A DNA stretch of 64,000 nucleotides from an uncultured Collinsella sp. (GCA_900541695.1 UQKL01000014.1:4550-68549), one strand, 5' to 3'. Positions 7,543 to 17,034 are shown, numbered from the stretch's first letter. Notes: generated from the sequence alone by a model not told the origin. Numbers and translations: made by a program.

Positions 7543-8015
7543 ATAACCACCCCCGGACGCCACGGATCGACCGTCACTGCGCGCTCGTGCGACAACTTTG
7601 CCGGTGCCCCCAGCGAAACGCCGGCGACGCTGAGCGAGCTCGGCCACGGCTCGTAGCGCATGGTACAGGTATAGGTCCTAAACGTGCCGGAGAGCGAAAG
7701 CAGACCGCCATCCGATGTCGTCGCACCCTGCTCGCTCGAGACCTCAATCTGCAAGTCATAGCCTTCCATGGCATGTTGGATCTGAGCCTGAACGGTCGCG
7801 GAGGCATCGATGGAGCTGTCATCGCCCTCCCCGCTCGGCGCCACGGCATGCGCTAGCACGATATCGGGCACCACGCGATCGAAGCGCGCGACCGCGTCGG
7901 CAAAGACCATGACGTTGTACACGATAAGCGCCAGAACCAGCAGGACGGGCGTGACCACGGCCATCTCGACCGTCGCCTGGGCGCGCTCCTCGCACAGGCG
8001 CGTGCGGATGCCCAT
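7539..8015 (-). CDS. TadE-like pseudopilin
   Basis: This 158-residue protein has a short N-terminus ending in EERAQATVEMAVVTPVLLVLALIVYN. The pattern is a charged leader, an E at position 5 of the mature region and one long hydrophobic helix, as in TadE-type minor pilins processed by a prepilin peptidase. The rest is a small extracytoplasmic domain with a pair SYTCTMRYEP-like near the C-terminus. Its ATG overlaps the stop of the TadG-like gene (TAATG), and its own stop overlaps the DUF192 start. The coupling places it in the Tad pilus operon as a minor subunit. Confidence 0.8.
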   Translation of the reverse strand: MGIRTRLCEERAQATVEMAVVTPVLLVLALIVYNVMVFADAVARFDRVVPDIVLAHAVAPSGEGDDSSIDASATVQAQIQHAMEGYDLQIEVSSEQGATTSDGGLLSLSGTFRTYTCTMRYEPWPSSLSVAGVSLGAPAKLSHERAVTVDPWRPGVVM

Positions 8016-10180
8016 TACGACCCACCGCCCAGGGCACCCGCCAGTGTGGCGACATCGACGGTAAGTGGGATGGAACCGCCGCCGGGCAGCGGAATCTCCG
8101 CAAGCGTGAACACCGTGCCGCTGATGGTGCGCTCGACTTGATATTCCAGCGCCTCGCAAAGCGCCTTGGGGTCGGTCACGCCCAGCGGAATACTTCGTAG
8201 CTTGTCCTGCACTTTAGAAAGACCTGTGATGTCAGACCCCGGGCTCTTGATGACATTGGCGGTGTCGGTCAGTACCGGCTTTCGTAGGCGCAAGTCGCAC
8301 GGCTCCAAGCCCAGCGCCGCCACGGACGCCGAAACGGTATCGCCGAGCCACGACGCAATGGAGCCCAACGCACCGCTGCCCCCTCCCAGGTCATCGATCA
8401 TCTCGCCCATGAGCTCGTCGGCCGAGCCTTGGATGTCTCCGTATCCCACGAGCAGCCGTCCCCAAACATCCATGACGCCATCGAGTACGCCGACAACGCC
8501 ACCCGAACGCTCCTCCAGCGCCGAGAAAAACCGCGAGAGAACGTTGTTCTGCGCCGTCGCGTCATCGGGCGCCAGCACCGCAGCAGAGATCGCGCCGCGA
8601 TCGCCAAGCCTGACTGTCGTGTTAAACGAAGAGTTGAGCTCATCGGGGCTCGAGATAACACCCGAAACCGCAAGGGCAACCACGCCATTGCGGCCGGGTG
8701 GGGCGATACGCGGACGCTCGCCCGAAAGCGCTTTAATGGCCTCGTCAAACGCATTGCCCGCACGGTCTGCCTCGTCCTCGGTCTGGCGCATGAGCTCGAG
8801 CTCTTTGTTGCGGCATTCGACGTATTTCTCTAGGGCATTTTTGAACTCGTCGAAGTGGTACTCGAAGCCACTCTCGATAGAAGTCGTTGCAATCGCAACA
8901 TAGCCCAAAGACGAGACACCAAAATGGCACTCGTCACACGTTTCGTGACCATCAAAAGCCGAAACAGACGCCAACCCGCCGGGTGTTCCCTTTTTGTAAT
9001 TAGGACAGTCTGTTCCATAATGCAAATATGCAACATCGCCCTTAACACTTGTTGGCCAGCGTGCGTCGGTATAGAGCTCAGTCGTCCGCGCCTCATCTGG
9101 ATTTCGCGGAAGGAAGGGGATATAGGCGGAAACCTTGCCGTCCTCTTCAGTTATATATGCCCGCTCAACTTCTTCGCTCGCATAGGCGAAAAACGCCTTT
9201 CGCGCAGCAGAACCTGCTTGCTTTTCCGGACTCTCGCCAAGCGGTTTCTCATTCGCCAGGCGCTCTCGGTAATACGCCTTCGCACGATTCAGGGCAATTT
9301 GCGGTTCCCAGTCAATACTCGAGACATAATGCTTGTTCTGCTCACCTGAGAGCTCAGTCAAACTGCCTGCGCGTTCCCACATGCATGAACAGCTACCGAC
9401 CGAAGCCGGAACCGACCCGCCGCAATCCGCAAGCCAGGCGCGCTCTTTTGCTTTCGCCGTCTCCTCCGAGGCCTTCTGCAGCTCATCTGCCGCGCGTTCC
9501 AGATCTTTCGATGTGTCTTTAATGACATCGGTCGAGATCTCGGACCCCTCGAGCGCAACGAAATCCGACTCGGACGTCCTGGGCACGGCAAGCGCCGTAC
9601 CGGTATAGGTCGCACCTTCGGTATCCTGCGCCGACACGGACTGCGTAGCTCGCGCGGCAACCAGATACGGTAGAGCCGTCTCGATTTTCTGCAAGCCCTT
9701 GGAGGCGCTTTTGGCAAACTTGTTGCGCGTTTTAATGATCTCGATTCCCGTGTCGACCATATCGCCCGCGGCAAGCTCGGCACCTGGAATAAGGATGGCG
9801 ACCAAGCCGGTGCCGATCGTGGCAAACCCCGCCAGGCCCAAACTCAAAATGCTCGCATCCACCACCGTCGCAGCCGTGTGATAGGACGACACCACATTGG
9901 CGCCTGCCAGCGCGCCGCTATCGGCAGCCACCTGGGTGTCCCCCGCGCGCGACATGCTCCATATCGCCGCCGTCGACGAAAACAGCAGCGTGAGCACCAC
10001 CAAGATGACCACCGCAGAGGAGAGCGTGGTATAGGCACCGTCTTCGATAAACAGGTCGATCCCGGCTCGACCCATAAAGCCGCCTCGCTTGCAGCGAGCA
10101 CGCGGTCGGCAACGGCACGCAAGCCCCCTCGTCACCTTCAACAGGCAGCGTTTAATCCCATGCAGCAATCCATGAATCAT
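8015..10180 (-). CDS. TadG-like large pilus-associated protein
   Basis: This 721-residue protein begins with a basic leader, then DGAYTTLSSAVVILVVLTLL, a single membrane helix, followed by SRAGDTQVAADSGALAGANVV. That block matches the TadG N-terminus (helix, then Q-x-AAD-x-x-ALAGA). A second hydrophobic patch (LGLAGFATIGTGLVAILIPG) comes at about residues 115-135. The large outer part has helical stretches (about 190-240) and clustered cysteines (DCPNYKK, CDECHFG near residues 410-450). I chose ATG 10180 because GGAGGGAGACT precedes it; it overlaps the upstream gene by 29 bases. By family it would anchor or cap the Flp pilus. Confidence 0.7.
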   Translation of the reverse strand: MIHGLLHGIKRCLLKVTRGLACRCRPRARCKRGGFMGRAGIDLFIEDGAYTTLSSAVVILVVLTLLFSSTAAIWSMSRAGDTQVAADSGALAGANVVSSYHTAATVVDASILSLGLAGFATIGTGLVAILIPGAELAAGDMVDTGIEIIKTRNKFAKSASKGLQKIETALPYLVAARATQSVSAQDTEGATYTGTALAVPRTSESDFVALEGSEISTDVIKDTSKDLERAADELQKASEETAKAKERAWLADCGGSVPASVGSCSCMWERAGSLTELSGEQNKHYVSSIDWEPQIALNRAKAYYRERLANEKPLGESPEKQAGSAARKAFFAYASEEVERAYITEEDGKVSAYIPFLPRNPDEARTTELYTDARWPTSVKGDVAYLHYGTDCPNYKKGTPGGLASVSAFDGHETCDECHFGVSSLGYVAIATTSIESGFEYHFDEFKNALEKYVECRNKELELMRQTEDEADRAGNAFDEAIKALSGERPRIAPPGRNGVVALAVSGVISSPDELNSSFNTTVRLGDRGAISAAVLAPDDATAQNNVLSRFFSALEERSGGVVGVLDGVMDVWGRLLVGYGDIQGSADELMGEMIDDLGGGSGALGSIASWLGDTVSASVAALGLEPCDLRLRKPVLTDTANVIKSPGSDITGLSKVQDKLRSIPLGVTDPKALCEALEYQVERTISGTVFTLAEIPLPGGGSIPLTVDVATLAGALGGGS

Positions 10181-10652
10181 AGTCTCCCTCCAGCCACTCG
10201 GGACGCGATCGATACGAGACGTCGACCTTAAGCTCGACATAGCCGTTATGGCCTGCGCTACCCATAGCCTGCGCAAACGCACCGATCACGGGCAGCGGTT
10301 TAACCTCGCCGGTAACGGAAACGGACGAGACGCCGCCCGCATCGGCCCGACCAAGCTCGATATCCCACGACAGGGGCCCGCCGGCATGAAAAATCGAAAC
10401 GTCGGGAACCGCGGCAAGACGGCGGCGGGCAAACTCCTTAATATCCTCGTCATCCCCCACCGTCGTCGTGGTCATGAGCCGCGCGGTCTCGGCGGCGGCA
10501 GACTCCATGACCGCGCGTGTATAGAGCAGGCACACCGGCTGCAGCGCCAACAGGACGAGCGTCAGAAACGTCGGCAGCAGGAATGCCGCCTCGACCGTAG
10601 ACTGCGCCCTGTCCTCGCGCGTGACATCAATAGAGTACGATGTCCTTAGCAC
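10152..10652 (-). CDS. TadE-like pseudopilin, start uncertain
   Basis: The conserved part EDRAQSTVEAAFLLPTFLTL, then a long hydrophobic helix and ESAAAETARLMT is a TadE signature. The C-terminal part is a compact outer domain (about 100 residues) with VSYRSRPEWLEGDYDSWIAAW at the end. No ATG fits: the closest in-frame starts are GTG 10652 (used here, 166 residues, weak ribosome site) or an ATT 22 bases further in, which has AAGGA at a good distance. Its end overlaps the TadG-like start and its beginning overlaps the 72-residue gene, as expected for coupled minor pilin genes. Confidence 0.7.
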   Translation of the reverse strand: MLRTSYSIDVTREDRAQSTVEAAFLLPTFLTLVLLALQPVCLLYTRAVMESAAAETARLMTTTTVGDDEDIKEFARRRLAAVPDVSIFHAGGPLSWDIELGRADAGGVSSVSVTGEVKPLPVIGAFAQAMGSAGHNGYVELKVDVSYRSRPEWLEGDYDSWIAAWD

Positions 10653-10845
10653 CCGCAGCAGCGTCGACAATCGATGTCGAGGTGACGCCGTGAGACGCCG
10701 TCCGCTCGACCAGCGCCGCCAAGCGCCCATCGGCACCGGCACGCCAAAGCCCTGCGATCGCCAGCACGATGGAAAGCAGTGCCACCGTGACGATGGCGTA
10801 TTCGACCGTTGCCTGGGCAGATTCCTCACGCAGGACATCATGCAT
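10627..10845 (-). CDS. Short TadE/Flp-like pilin protein
   Basis: This 72-residue protein reads EESAQATVEYAIVTVALLSI at residues 7-26, the same leader-plus-helix pattern as Flp pilin and TadE, then a short soluble tail (ALVERTASHGVTSTSIVDAA). It may be a second small pilin or a TadE-type minor subunit. It starts one base after the stop of the preceding membrane protein gene and its end runs into the next TadE-like gene. Confidence 0.75.
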   Translation of the reverse strand: MHDVLREESAQATVEYAIVTVALLSIVLAIAGLWRAGADGRLAALVERTASHGVTSTSIVDAAAGAKDIVLY

Positions 10846-10846
10846 T

Positions 10847-11410
10847 TCACGACCCCTCCTTTGAGTTCGTTGTCTGCGGGGTCAGGCGGACCACGCGCAG
10901 ACGACACGAAGTATCGCCAGCATCCGCGGCAACCGTCACCATATCGACCCAGCCGCGTCCGTCACGCACGATGGCGCCCCACACGTTGCCCTTGATGTCG
11001 AGATAGCCGCTCAGAGCAAGTTGCGCCGTGGGCACCTCGCGATAGGCACGCAGCATATCCGCCGCCGCCTCGGTCATCGGTCGGCACTCGGACCATGCGA
11101 GACGAACAGCGACGGCATTGTTTGCAGATGAACCCGTTGCAGCGTCCGCTCGCTCGTCGAGTGCTTGCAAGAACGTTTGCGCCGTGACGGCGGCATTCGC
11201 ATCGTCCGCGTCTCGCGCATCGTCTATTTGAGACGCCGCAGCCGAACCCGATCCCGCATCCGCGGCAGCCCCTAAACGTTGTTGCCGTGCTGCGTTAAGC
11301 CCCCAAACCGCCACTGCCACCGCCACGACCGCACAGGCGAGCACCAGCAACGCGCCGACGGGACGGGCGCCCTCTACAGGCTGTTGATGCCCTCGCTGAT
11401 AGCGCTCCAT
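10847..11410 (-). CDS. Single-pass membrane protein in the Tad operon
   Basis: This 187-residue protein has a short cytoplasmic start, a hydrophobic helix (VGALLVLACAVVAVAVAVWG, about residues 18-37) and an outer domain rich in alanine and aspartate, ending in a beta-like segment (GYLDIKGNVWGAIVRDGRGW). I do not recognise a family. Its start lies inside the last codons of flp (37-base overlap), so it is coupled to the pilin gene and probably serves pilus assembly or surface display. Confidence 0.65.
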   Translation of the reverse strand: MERYQRGHQQPVEGARPVGALLVLACAVVAVAVAVWGLNAARQQRLGAAADAGSGSAAASQIDDARDADDANAAVTAQTFLQALDERADAATGSSANNAVAVRLAWSECRPMTEAAADMLRAYREVPTAQLALSGYLDIKGNVWGAIVRDGRGWVDMVTVAADAGDTSCRLRVVRLTPQTTNSKEGS

Positions 11411-11607
11411 AAATCTTGGACCTTGCCCTTAAATGCGACAATGGCAATGATGGCAATCACCACGAGCACACCGACTAGGATGGCGTACTCGGTGGTGCCC
11501 TGCGCGCTCTCCTCCCGCAGCAGTTCTTCGGCACGCTGGCGAGCGTGAATTGGCTGGCAAAACGCCAAGCTCCAGACCTTGCCAACAACGTCAGTCATCG
11601 TATTCAT
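11374..11607 (-). CDS. flp: Flp/Fap type IVb pilin
   Basis: This is the likely major pilin: 77 residues with leader EELLREESAQGTTEYAILVG, then VLVVIAIIAIVAFKGKVQDLW and a short tail. The leader ends before a Gly/Thr-Thr-Glu-Tyr block, the class III (type IVb) prepilin cleavage signature with Glu5 and Tyr6. A good ribosome site (GGAGG) precedes the ATG at 11607. It follows tadC by 10 bases and precedes the accessory membrane protein gene. The processing enzyme (TadV/CpaA) is not in the window. Confidence 0.88.
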   Translation of the reverse strand: MNTMTDVVGKVWSLAFCQPIHARQRAEELLREESAQGTTEYAILVGVLVVIAIIAIVAFKGKVQDLWSAISEGINSL

Positions 11608-11617
11608 GTATTCCTCC

Positions 11618-12259
11618 CTACATCATCCCGCCTGCTCCCAGCAGCGGGCCCAATATGGACAGAAGCAACGCCGGCAAGATGAGCGTGCCGGTGGGAATCA
11701 GCAGCTTGACCGGCGCACGCTCAATCTCGCGCTCGACCGCGGCGCGATGGGCCGCGCGAATCTCGCGACTTTGGGCCGCCAGCGTCTCGGCAAGCGGGGC
11801 ACCGAGGGCAAGCGCCTGCCCCGCTGTGATGGCAAAGGTCTCGAGCGCCCGCACATCCAGGTCGCGCGCGGCCGCCAGAAGCTCATCCTCTCGCGTCCCT
11901 ACGCCCACACGCCATGCCATGCAGGCTCGCTCAAGGCGGAGCGCCAACGTCGATCGGCGATTGGCGCAAAAAACCTCAAGCGCCGCATCGAACGAAAGGC
12001 CGGCCGAAAGCCCCAGACGCACCACGTCGATCATCTCGGACACCTCGCCAAGCGACACCTGCGCCGTACCACCCGTGCCGAGCATGCCCTTCAACCGTGC
12101 TACCAGGGCATCGGTTACCGAGCGGGCAGCCGCAACAACCAGCAGCATCTCGCGTTTGCAGACCCGGACGATCTTGTATGCGTCCGCACGATTGAGCCCC
12201 GTCGCGACAAACACGCTGAACGCGCACAGGCACGCCGCGACCCCGACCAGGGCGCTCAT
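11618..12259 (-). CDS. tadC: TadC, type II secretion F-domain membrane protein
   Basis: This 213-residue inner-membrane protein is the second platform subunit of the Tad machine. It has an N-terminal helix (ALVGVAACLCAFSVFVATG), a cytoplasmic T2SSF region (SEMIDVVRLGLSAGLSFDAA, EDELLAAARDLDVRALETF, QALALGAPLAETLAAQS) and C-terminal hydrophobic helices (VKLLIPTGTLILPALLLSIL). The start ATG at 12259 overlaps the tadB stop (ATGA). Order tadA-tadB-tadC-flp is the usual one. Confidence 0.88.
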   Translation of the reverse strand: MSALVGVAACLCAFSVFVATGLNRADAYKIVRVCKREMLLVVAAARSVTDALVARLKGMLGTGGTAQVSLGEVSEMIDVVRLGLSAGLSFDAALEVFCANRRSTLALRLERACMAWRVGVGTREDELLAAARDLDVRALETFAITAGQALALGAPLAETLAAQSREIRAAHRAAVEREIERAPVKLLIPTGTLILPALLLSILGPLLGAGGMM

Positions 12260-13182
12260 AGCTCCACCCGCATAATGCGCCGGATTACCATCAGCGCGAC
12301 GGCGTTGAGGGCAAGACCCAGCACCACGGCACCGGCACCCGCCGGTGTTGCAAGGCCGCGGCGAAAATCGGCCGAAAGCAGCGCCAGCACCGCACACATA
12401 CCCGCCGGCATAGCCGAGACCATGTGTGCCGACATACGAGCCTGCGATGTCTTAACGTCCAGGCGGCGCTTGAGCTCAATGCGCTCCCCCACCATGCTCG
12501 ACGCCTCGGATAACAGGTCAGCGAGCGGGGCACCGGTTCGCTGCGACACCTTGAGCGCCAAAGTGACAAGCGAAAGGCCGGGGGCATCGATACGGTCGAG
12601 TAGGTCATCCAACGCATCAGTCGCCGAGACGCCGCAGTCGATCGCCGCCGCAACGCGCAAAAACTCGGTATGCACCGGCTCTTGCGCGTGAGTTCCCACA
12701 AACCTCATGCCCTGGGCCAGCGAATGACCCGAGGCGAGCGACATAGAGAGCGCCGTAAAGGCCTCGGGCATGGCTTCTTCCACATCGTGTTGCTCGCGGC
12801 GACGGTCGAAGGTGTCGCGAGCGGCACCTACGCCAAACGGTGCGAGCAGCCCCAGGACAAAGCCGATGGGCGACAGCGATACGACAGTCAGGGCAATGCC
12901 GCAGACACCACTCGACAGCAGCAAGCATGCCAGTCGCGCCTTGTCATCCTCGATGACAAGGCCAACGCGATGTGCCGGAACCAGCGCCGCCCAGGAGTGG
13001 GCAATCTTTTTTAGCAGGTCGTTTTCTACCAACTCGCGCGGCAGCCTCTCGGCAACCGACTCAAGCGCATGACTGACCAGCTCCGCCGGCGGCACGCGCG
13101 GCGCACGAGGCTCCGCCCCACACGCCACCGCGGCCGAAAGCCCCGTCAAGCCCCCTACGACGAGGGGCACAACGATCTCCAT
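12256..13182 (-). CDS. tadB: TadB, type II secretion F-domain membrane protein
   Basis: This 308-residue protein carries the T2SSF pattern EEAMPEAFTALSMSLASGHS, RMRFVGTHAQ-like region, and SLVTLALKVSQRTGAPLADL in the cytoplasmic part. Paired helices are at about residues 88-118 (LACLLLSSGVCGIALTVVSL) and at the C-terminus. It would work with TadC as the inner-membrane platform for pilin assembly. The N-terminal 30 residues are hydrophobic. It overlaps tadA by 28 bases and tadC by 4, so all three are translated together. Confidence 0.88.
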   Translation of the reverse strand: MEIVVPLVVGGLTGLSAAVACGAEPRAPRVPPAELVSHALESVAERLPRELVENDLLKKIAHSWAALVPAHRVGLVIEDDKARLACLLLSSGVCGIALTVVSLSPIGFVLGLLAPFGVGAARDTFDRRREQHDVEEAMPEAFTALSMSLASGHSLAQGMRFVGTHAQEPVHTEFLRVAAAIDCGVSATDALDDLLDRIDAPGLSLVTLALKVSQRTGAPLADLLSEASSMVGERIELKRRLDVKTSQARMSAHMVSAMPAGMCAVLALLSADFRRGLATPAGAGAVVLGLALNAVALMVIRRIMRVEL

Positions 13183-14483
13183 TCGTCCACCTCCTCTTGT
13201 GTGAGCGTTCCCGAGCGCAGGCCCTCCGCGATAAACGGAGGCTCGCGATCGAGCGTCCAGGTGCGCGTGGCGGCATCGAACGTCACGTAGCGCTCAAGCT
13301 CCACGCCGCCCGACGCGCCGCGTCGCACCCCCGAATAGGAGGACACGAAACGCCTGCCGTCCGCATGACGCTCGGACATCACGATGCCGTCGAGCGCCAT
13401 GGCAATCTGCTCCTCGATAAGCTCGCTCGGCAGATCGATGCCATAGCGCGCAAGCAGCGTCAAACGCACCACGGTCTCCTGCTCGGTGCCCGCATGAAGC
13501 GTGGTGAGCGATCCGTCGTGCCCGGTGTTCATGGCCTGCAGCATGTCGCAACATTCCGCACCGCGCACCTCGCCCACCACAATACGGTCGGGACGCATAC
13601 GCAGGGCGTTGGTCACCAGGTCGCGGATTGTCACCGCGCCCTCGCCCTCAATTGAAGCCTCGCGTGCCTCCAGGCGAACCACATGCGGGTGATGCGCAAA
13701 CTTGAGCTCGGCGGAGTCCTCGATCGTCACGATGCGCTCGCCGGTGGATATCTCGCACGACAGCGCGTTGAGCAGCGTGGTCTTGCCCGATCCCGTGCCA
13801 CCTGCAACCGCCAGATCTTGACGCAGCGATACCGCACACGACAGCAGCTGCGCATACCAAAGCGGTAGCGACCCCAGGCCCACAAGCTCGTCCAATGAAC
13901 AGATGCGGTCTGAAAACTTACGGATGGTGAGGATTGGCCCATCGATCGCCACAGGCGGAATCACCGCGTTGACGCGATAGCCCGTCTTGAGGCGAGCGTT
14001 GACGATAGGGCTGCGCTCGTCGATGCGCCTGCCCAGCGGCGAGATGATGCGGTCGATGAGCACGCGGATTTGCTCATCGTCCTCAAACGCATGCTCGATG
14101 GGATATAAGACGCCGCCGCGCTCAAAGAAAGCCGAGCGACAACCGTTGACCATGATCTCGGTGACGGTGTCGTCCTCGATGAGCGGCTGCAGCGGGCCCA
14201 GGCCCACCACGTCATCCAAAATCTCGTCAATGATGGTCTCGCGCTCGGGCTTCGCCAGGTCGGTCGCCTCCTCCACGTTGAGCGCCGCCTCCACCGCAGG
14301 ACGCAATTCCGAGCGGGCACGCGCCGGATCGATGTATGCGCTGATACGCGCCACCTCGTCATAGCCCATGCGGTCCATCACGGCGCGTTTGGTGCGGCGC
14401 TTGACGGCACGGTGGCGTCCCGCATCAACAGGCACTGTCGCCGCGGCTGCACCGGCTTCCTTAATCCTTGTTTGCAAACTCAT
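13155..14483 (-). CDS. tadA: TadA (CpaF) secretion ATPase
   Basis: This 442-residue protein is the pilus assembly ATPase. Motifs in order are [19 protein letters not shown], the Walker [30 protein letters not shown] Asp box, then [16 protein letters not shown] (Walker B region) and [14 protein letters not shown] (His box). This is the T2S/T4 hexameric ATPase order of the TadA subfamily. It starts inside the last bases of tadZ (ATGA). The ATPase would drive pilin polymerisation with TadB and TadC. Confidence 0.94.
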   Translation of the reverse strand: MSLQTRIKEAGAAAATVPVDAGRHRAVKRRTKRAVMDRMGYDEVARISAYIDPARARSELRPAVEAALNVEEATDLAKPERETIIDEILDDVVGLGPLQPLIEDDTVTEIMVNGCRSAFFERGGVLYPIEHAFEDDEQIRVLIDRIISPLGRRIDERSPIVNARLKTGYRVNAVIPPVAIDGPILTIRKFSDRICSLDELVGLGSLPLWYAQLLSCAVSLRQDLAVAGGTGSGKTTLLNALSCEISTGERIVTIEDSAELKFAHHPHVVRLEAREASIEGEGAVTIRDLVTNALRMRPDRIVVGEVRGAECCDMLQAMNTGHDGSLTTLHAGTEQETVVRLTLLARYGIDLPSELIEEQIAMALDGIVMSERHADGRRFVSSYSGVRRGASGGVELERYVTFDAATRTWTLDREPPFIAEGLRSGTLTQEEVDEWRSLCPSS

Positions 14484-16126
14484 CGCGAATCACCCTCGCG
14501 CGACCAGGGAAGACGGATGCGCGGGCGCTCGGTGCGCGTCGCACGGTCGGTGACCATATCGCTCCAGGGACCGACGGCGCAGCCCAGCTCCACGAGCATC
14601 TTGCGCGTGGCTTCGCGTACGCTGGTGGCAAAAGCGCTGGTCTGGCCCACTGCCTCGTCAGCACGGCCGAACGCCATGAGCGCCGCCAAGTCCTGCCCGC
14701 CGTCGGCGATGCGAATCTTGGAGCTCAACGCGCAGGTAATCTCAAAGCGCATGGCGACATCCTCGTCAGCGCCGCGCGCGCCAAACCGGTTGAATACGGC
14801 GCTCATGCGCGTACGCGGCACGCCCACACGGCTCGCCAGCTCGATGACGCGTGCCGCGGACGTCGCAGACGACACCGATGGATCGCCCACGACCAGGCAG
14901 CGGTCGCTCGCCGCCACCGCGGCCGCCACGGCGTCGCCCCAAAAGACCGAGGTGTCGACAAGCACCACGTCGGATTCGCGGCGCAAGACATCGAGCAACA
15001 GCTCCACCGGACGCGCCATGAGCTCGGCCTGTTCGGGCGCGGCGACCGGGCCCCAAAGCGTAACGCCCGAGGCCACGCGCATCGAGGCGGCCACGATGTC
15101 CGATTCGGCAAGTGTGCCCGCAGCCGACGGCTCGATAAGCGTCGCCATGTCATGCGGGGTATCGGCACCCAGCAGGTCGTAGAGGTTTCCAAACATCAGG
15201 TCCAAGTCGAGCACGGCAGCACGCAGGCCCAGCAGCGACGCCGCGTGCGCCATGGCGGCGACGATCGTCGACTTGCCGCAACCGCCCGAACCCGAGACGG
15301 CGCAGACAACCGGGGCTCGATGCGACGAAGCGGCGGCATCCGCCGACGGCGTGGGGGCAGGCGGCGCCGGCACGGGCGGCAACGTCCCCGTCTCCCCGGC
15401 AGCGCTCATATGCTGCGTCCAAGCCGGCATGGCAGGCTGCTCGGTCCGCGGGGCCGAATCTGGGGATTTCACGGTCGCATCGACACGAACATTGTCGTTC
15501 CCGGCAAGTCCCTCAACCTCGTCGAGCTCATCGACCAGGCTCACGCCATGCACGTATCCCATATCAGCATCCAAAAGATCATCGCCATACGGCACCGGCT
15601 CTCCGACTTCATCGTATGCAAGGGGATCCCGGGGACACCGACCATGCTCGGCTTCCGCTTTTCCATAATCATCAACACGCGGGCCTCTTGTAGCGCGAGG
15701 CGCCCCGGGTTCCCTATCAACAAAAGCATCGGGCTCAATCGTCAGACACCGGTCGTAATCAACCGTTCCCTCGCCTGCGCGCCCGTTGCCGCATATGCTA
15801 CGCGCAGCGATAACCTCGGTCGCCCCTGCGCGAAACAGCCCCTCGATATCCGAAGGATCGAGCGTCTCTATCAGTACGACCACGCGGCTCACGCGGCCCT
15901 CGGCCGTCAGGCGCGCAACGGTCTTTCGCACGTCTTCGGCATCGAACAGGGCTGCCGCGATAATCGCCGCCCCGCGACGCGACGGAAACGCCCGTGCCAT
16001 GGACACCAGCCCATCCAGATCGCCCACGCGAAGCACTTGCGCGCCCGCATCGCGGCCCTCGACTTCCCGCTGCAGCAATCCGTAATCACCGCACGCGCAG
16101 CATGCAAGCCAGATCGCTTTCATCAC
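14480..16126 (-). CDS. tadZ: TadZ/CpaE-like localisation ATPase with receiver-like N-terminus
   Basis: This 548-residue protein has three parts. Residues 1-110 look like a degenerate receiver domain (hydrophobic strands with LFDAEDVRKT and LFRAGATEV). Residues 120-275 form an acidic proline-rich linker. From about residue 279 the MinD/ParA-type ATPase starts with VCAVSGSGGCGKSTIVAAMA (deviant Walker A), AAVLDLDLMFGNLYDLLG and VVLVDTSVFWG. In other species TadZ marks the pole or site of the Tad machine. Ends overlap both neighbours (cpaB and tadA). Confidence 0.87.
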   Translation of the reverse strand: MMKAIWLACCACGDYGLLQREVEGRDAGAQVLRVGDLDGLVSMARAFPSRRGAAIIAAALFDAEDVRKTVARLTAEGRVSRVVVLIETLDPSDIEGLFRAGATEVIAARSICGNGRAGEGTVDYDRCLTIEPDAFVDREPGAPRATRGPRVDDYGKAEAEHGRCPRDPLAYDEVGEPVPYGDDLLDADMGYVHGVSLVDELDEVEGLAGNDNVRVDATVKSPDSAPRTEQPAMPAWTQHMSAAGETGTLPPVPAPPAPTPSADAAASSHRAPVVCAVSGSGGCGKSTIVAAMAHAASLLGLRAAVLDLDLMFGNLYDLLGADTPHDMATLIEPSAAGTLAESDIVAASMRVASGVTLWGPVAAPEQAELMARPVELLLDVLRRESDVVLVDTSVFWGDAVAAAVAASDRCLVVGDPSVSSATSAARVIELASRVGVPRTRMSAVFNRFGARGADEDVAMRFEITCALSSKIRIADGGQDLAALMAFGRADEAVGQTSAFATSVREATRKMLVELGCAVGPWSDMVTDRATRTERPRIRLPWSREGDSR

Positions 16127-16782
16127 TCGTCGCCTCCGCTCTTTTTGTCGCGCACCGTGGCGGGAATCGTCAAACTGACCGTCCCCTTACCCGAGGCCCC
16201 CAGCAATTCCTTAACGTCTTCGGGGTCGGCCGCCAGCGTCACCCATTCGATCTTGCCTTCACGCGTGGCGCCGGCATCTTCGCTGGTATCGATTACGCGC
16301 GCGCCGCACAGCCGATCGGTCACGCCGTCCTTTTGCACGTACACGTCCACGTAGCTGCCCACGCCCGTGGCGCCCCCGACCGAATGCTCGGCATCGACCG
16401 CCACCGAAACGGCGACCTTGCCTTTGGGCACCTCGAGCGTGTGGGTTTCGGCCTTGGTGTAGACATCGCAAATCACGGCATTTTTAGGGATGCGCGAGGT
16501 CGTCACGTCGCCGCGCACCTGGCGCAGCTCGGTCGCCGCATCGCGCGGCAACAGGCTCGCCAGCCATTCCTGGGTTATGACATTGGTCTCGTCGAGGGTC
16601 TCGCCCACATCGATATCACGCGCCGCGACGCACACCTCGACGCGATCGCCGCCATACTTGGCCAGCGTCTCGGCCTGGACCTGCTCAGCCTGCGAGCGAA
16701 TCGACGATGCGTAGACCATGCAGAGCAGCGCGGCGAGCACACCCGCGATTAGACTGATGGCGATGCGCTTGCTCTTGTTCAC
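16123..16782 (-). CDS. cpaB: CpaB/RcpC-like pilus assembly protein
   Basis: This 219-residue protein has one N-terminal helix (IAISLIAGVLAALLCMVYAS) and a SAF domain (VEVCVAARDIDVGETLDETN, RIPKNAVICDVYT), then VAVSVAVDAEHSVGGATGVG and a short C-terminal part ending in DKKSGGDE. The pattern is that of CpaB/RcpC. I chose the GTG at 16782 because GAGAGGAG sits at the right distance. It is the first gene of the Tad operon; promoter elements are upstream at 16880-16944. Confidence 0.82.
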   Translation of the reverse strand: MNKSKRIAISLIAGVLAALLCMVYASSIRSQAEQVQAETLAKYGGDRVEVCVAARDIDVGETLDETNVITQEWLASLLPRDAATELRQVRGDVTTSRIPKNAVICDVYTKAETHTLEVPKGKVAVSVAVDAEHSVGGATGVGSYVDVYVQKDGVTDRLCGARVIDTSEDAGATREGKIEWVTLAADPEDVKELLGASGKGTVSLTIPATVRDKKSGGDE

Positions 16783-16879
16783 GGCCGCTCCTCTCAAGGT
16801 AGCACCGGGCGGATGCCCGTAGCACCATTGTCCGAGCGGGCAAGCAGCAAAACGGTGCGATCGCGATCTTGGTTTTGAG

Positions 16880-16944
16880 TGTCAAACCAATTGCCGACCA
16901 AAAGCTGACCGGCCCGTCAAGCTCGTGGCAAGGTTTTGGTCAGC
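16880..16944 (-). promoter_or_regulatory. Regulatory region of the Tad pilus operon
   Basis: On the minus strand a perfect TTGACA (16880-16885) lies about 100 bases before cpaB, but no good -10 follows at 17 bases. Just upstream is an inverted repeat with arms GACCAAAA (16896-16903) and TTTTGGTC (16934-16941). The blocks GACCAAAAGCTGACC and CGTCAAGCT(N2)TGGCAAGGTT recur at 50371-50418. A shared binding protein is possible. Confidence 0.45.
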
Positions 16945-16982
16945 ACGTCAGCAAAACGCACGTTTAGGGGCGCATCGGCAAT

Positions 16983-17017
16983 AAAAAAGCCGCCTCCCGT
17001 ACCATTGGGAGACGGCT
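16983..17017 (-). terminator. Rho-independent terminator of rsgA
   Basis: GCCGTCTCCC and GGGAGGCGGC pair around an 8-base loop, followed on the minus strand by TTTTTTA. It separates rsgA from the Tad promoter region. Confidence 0.85.
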
Positions 17018-17034
17018 GTCATAGGTAGATTCAA

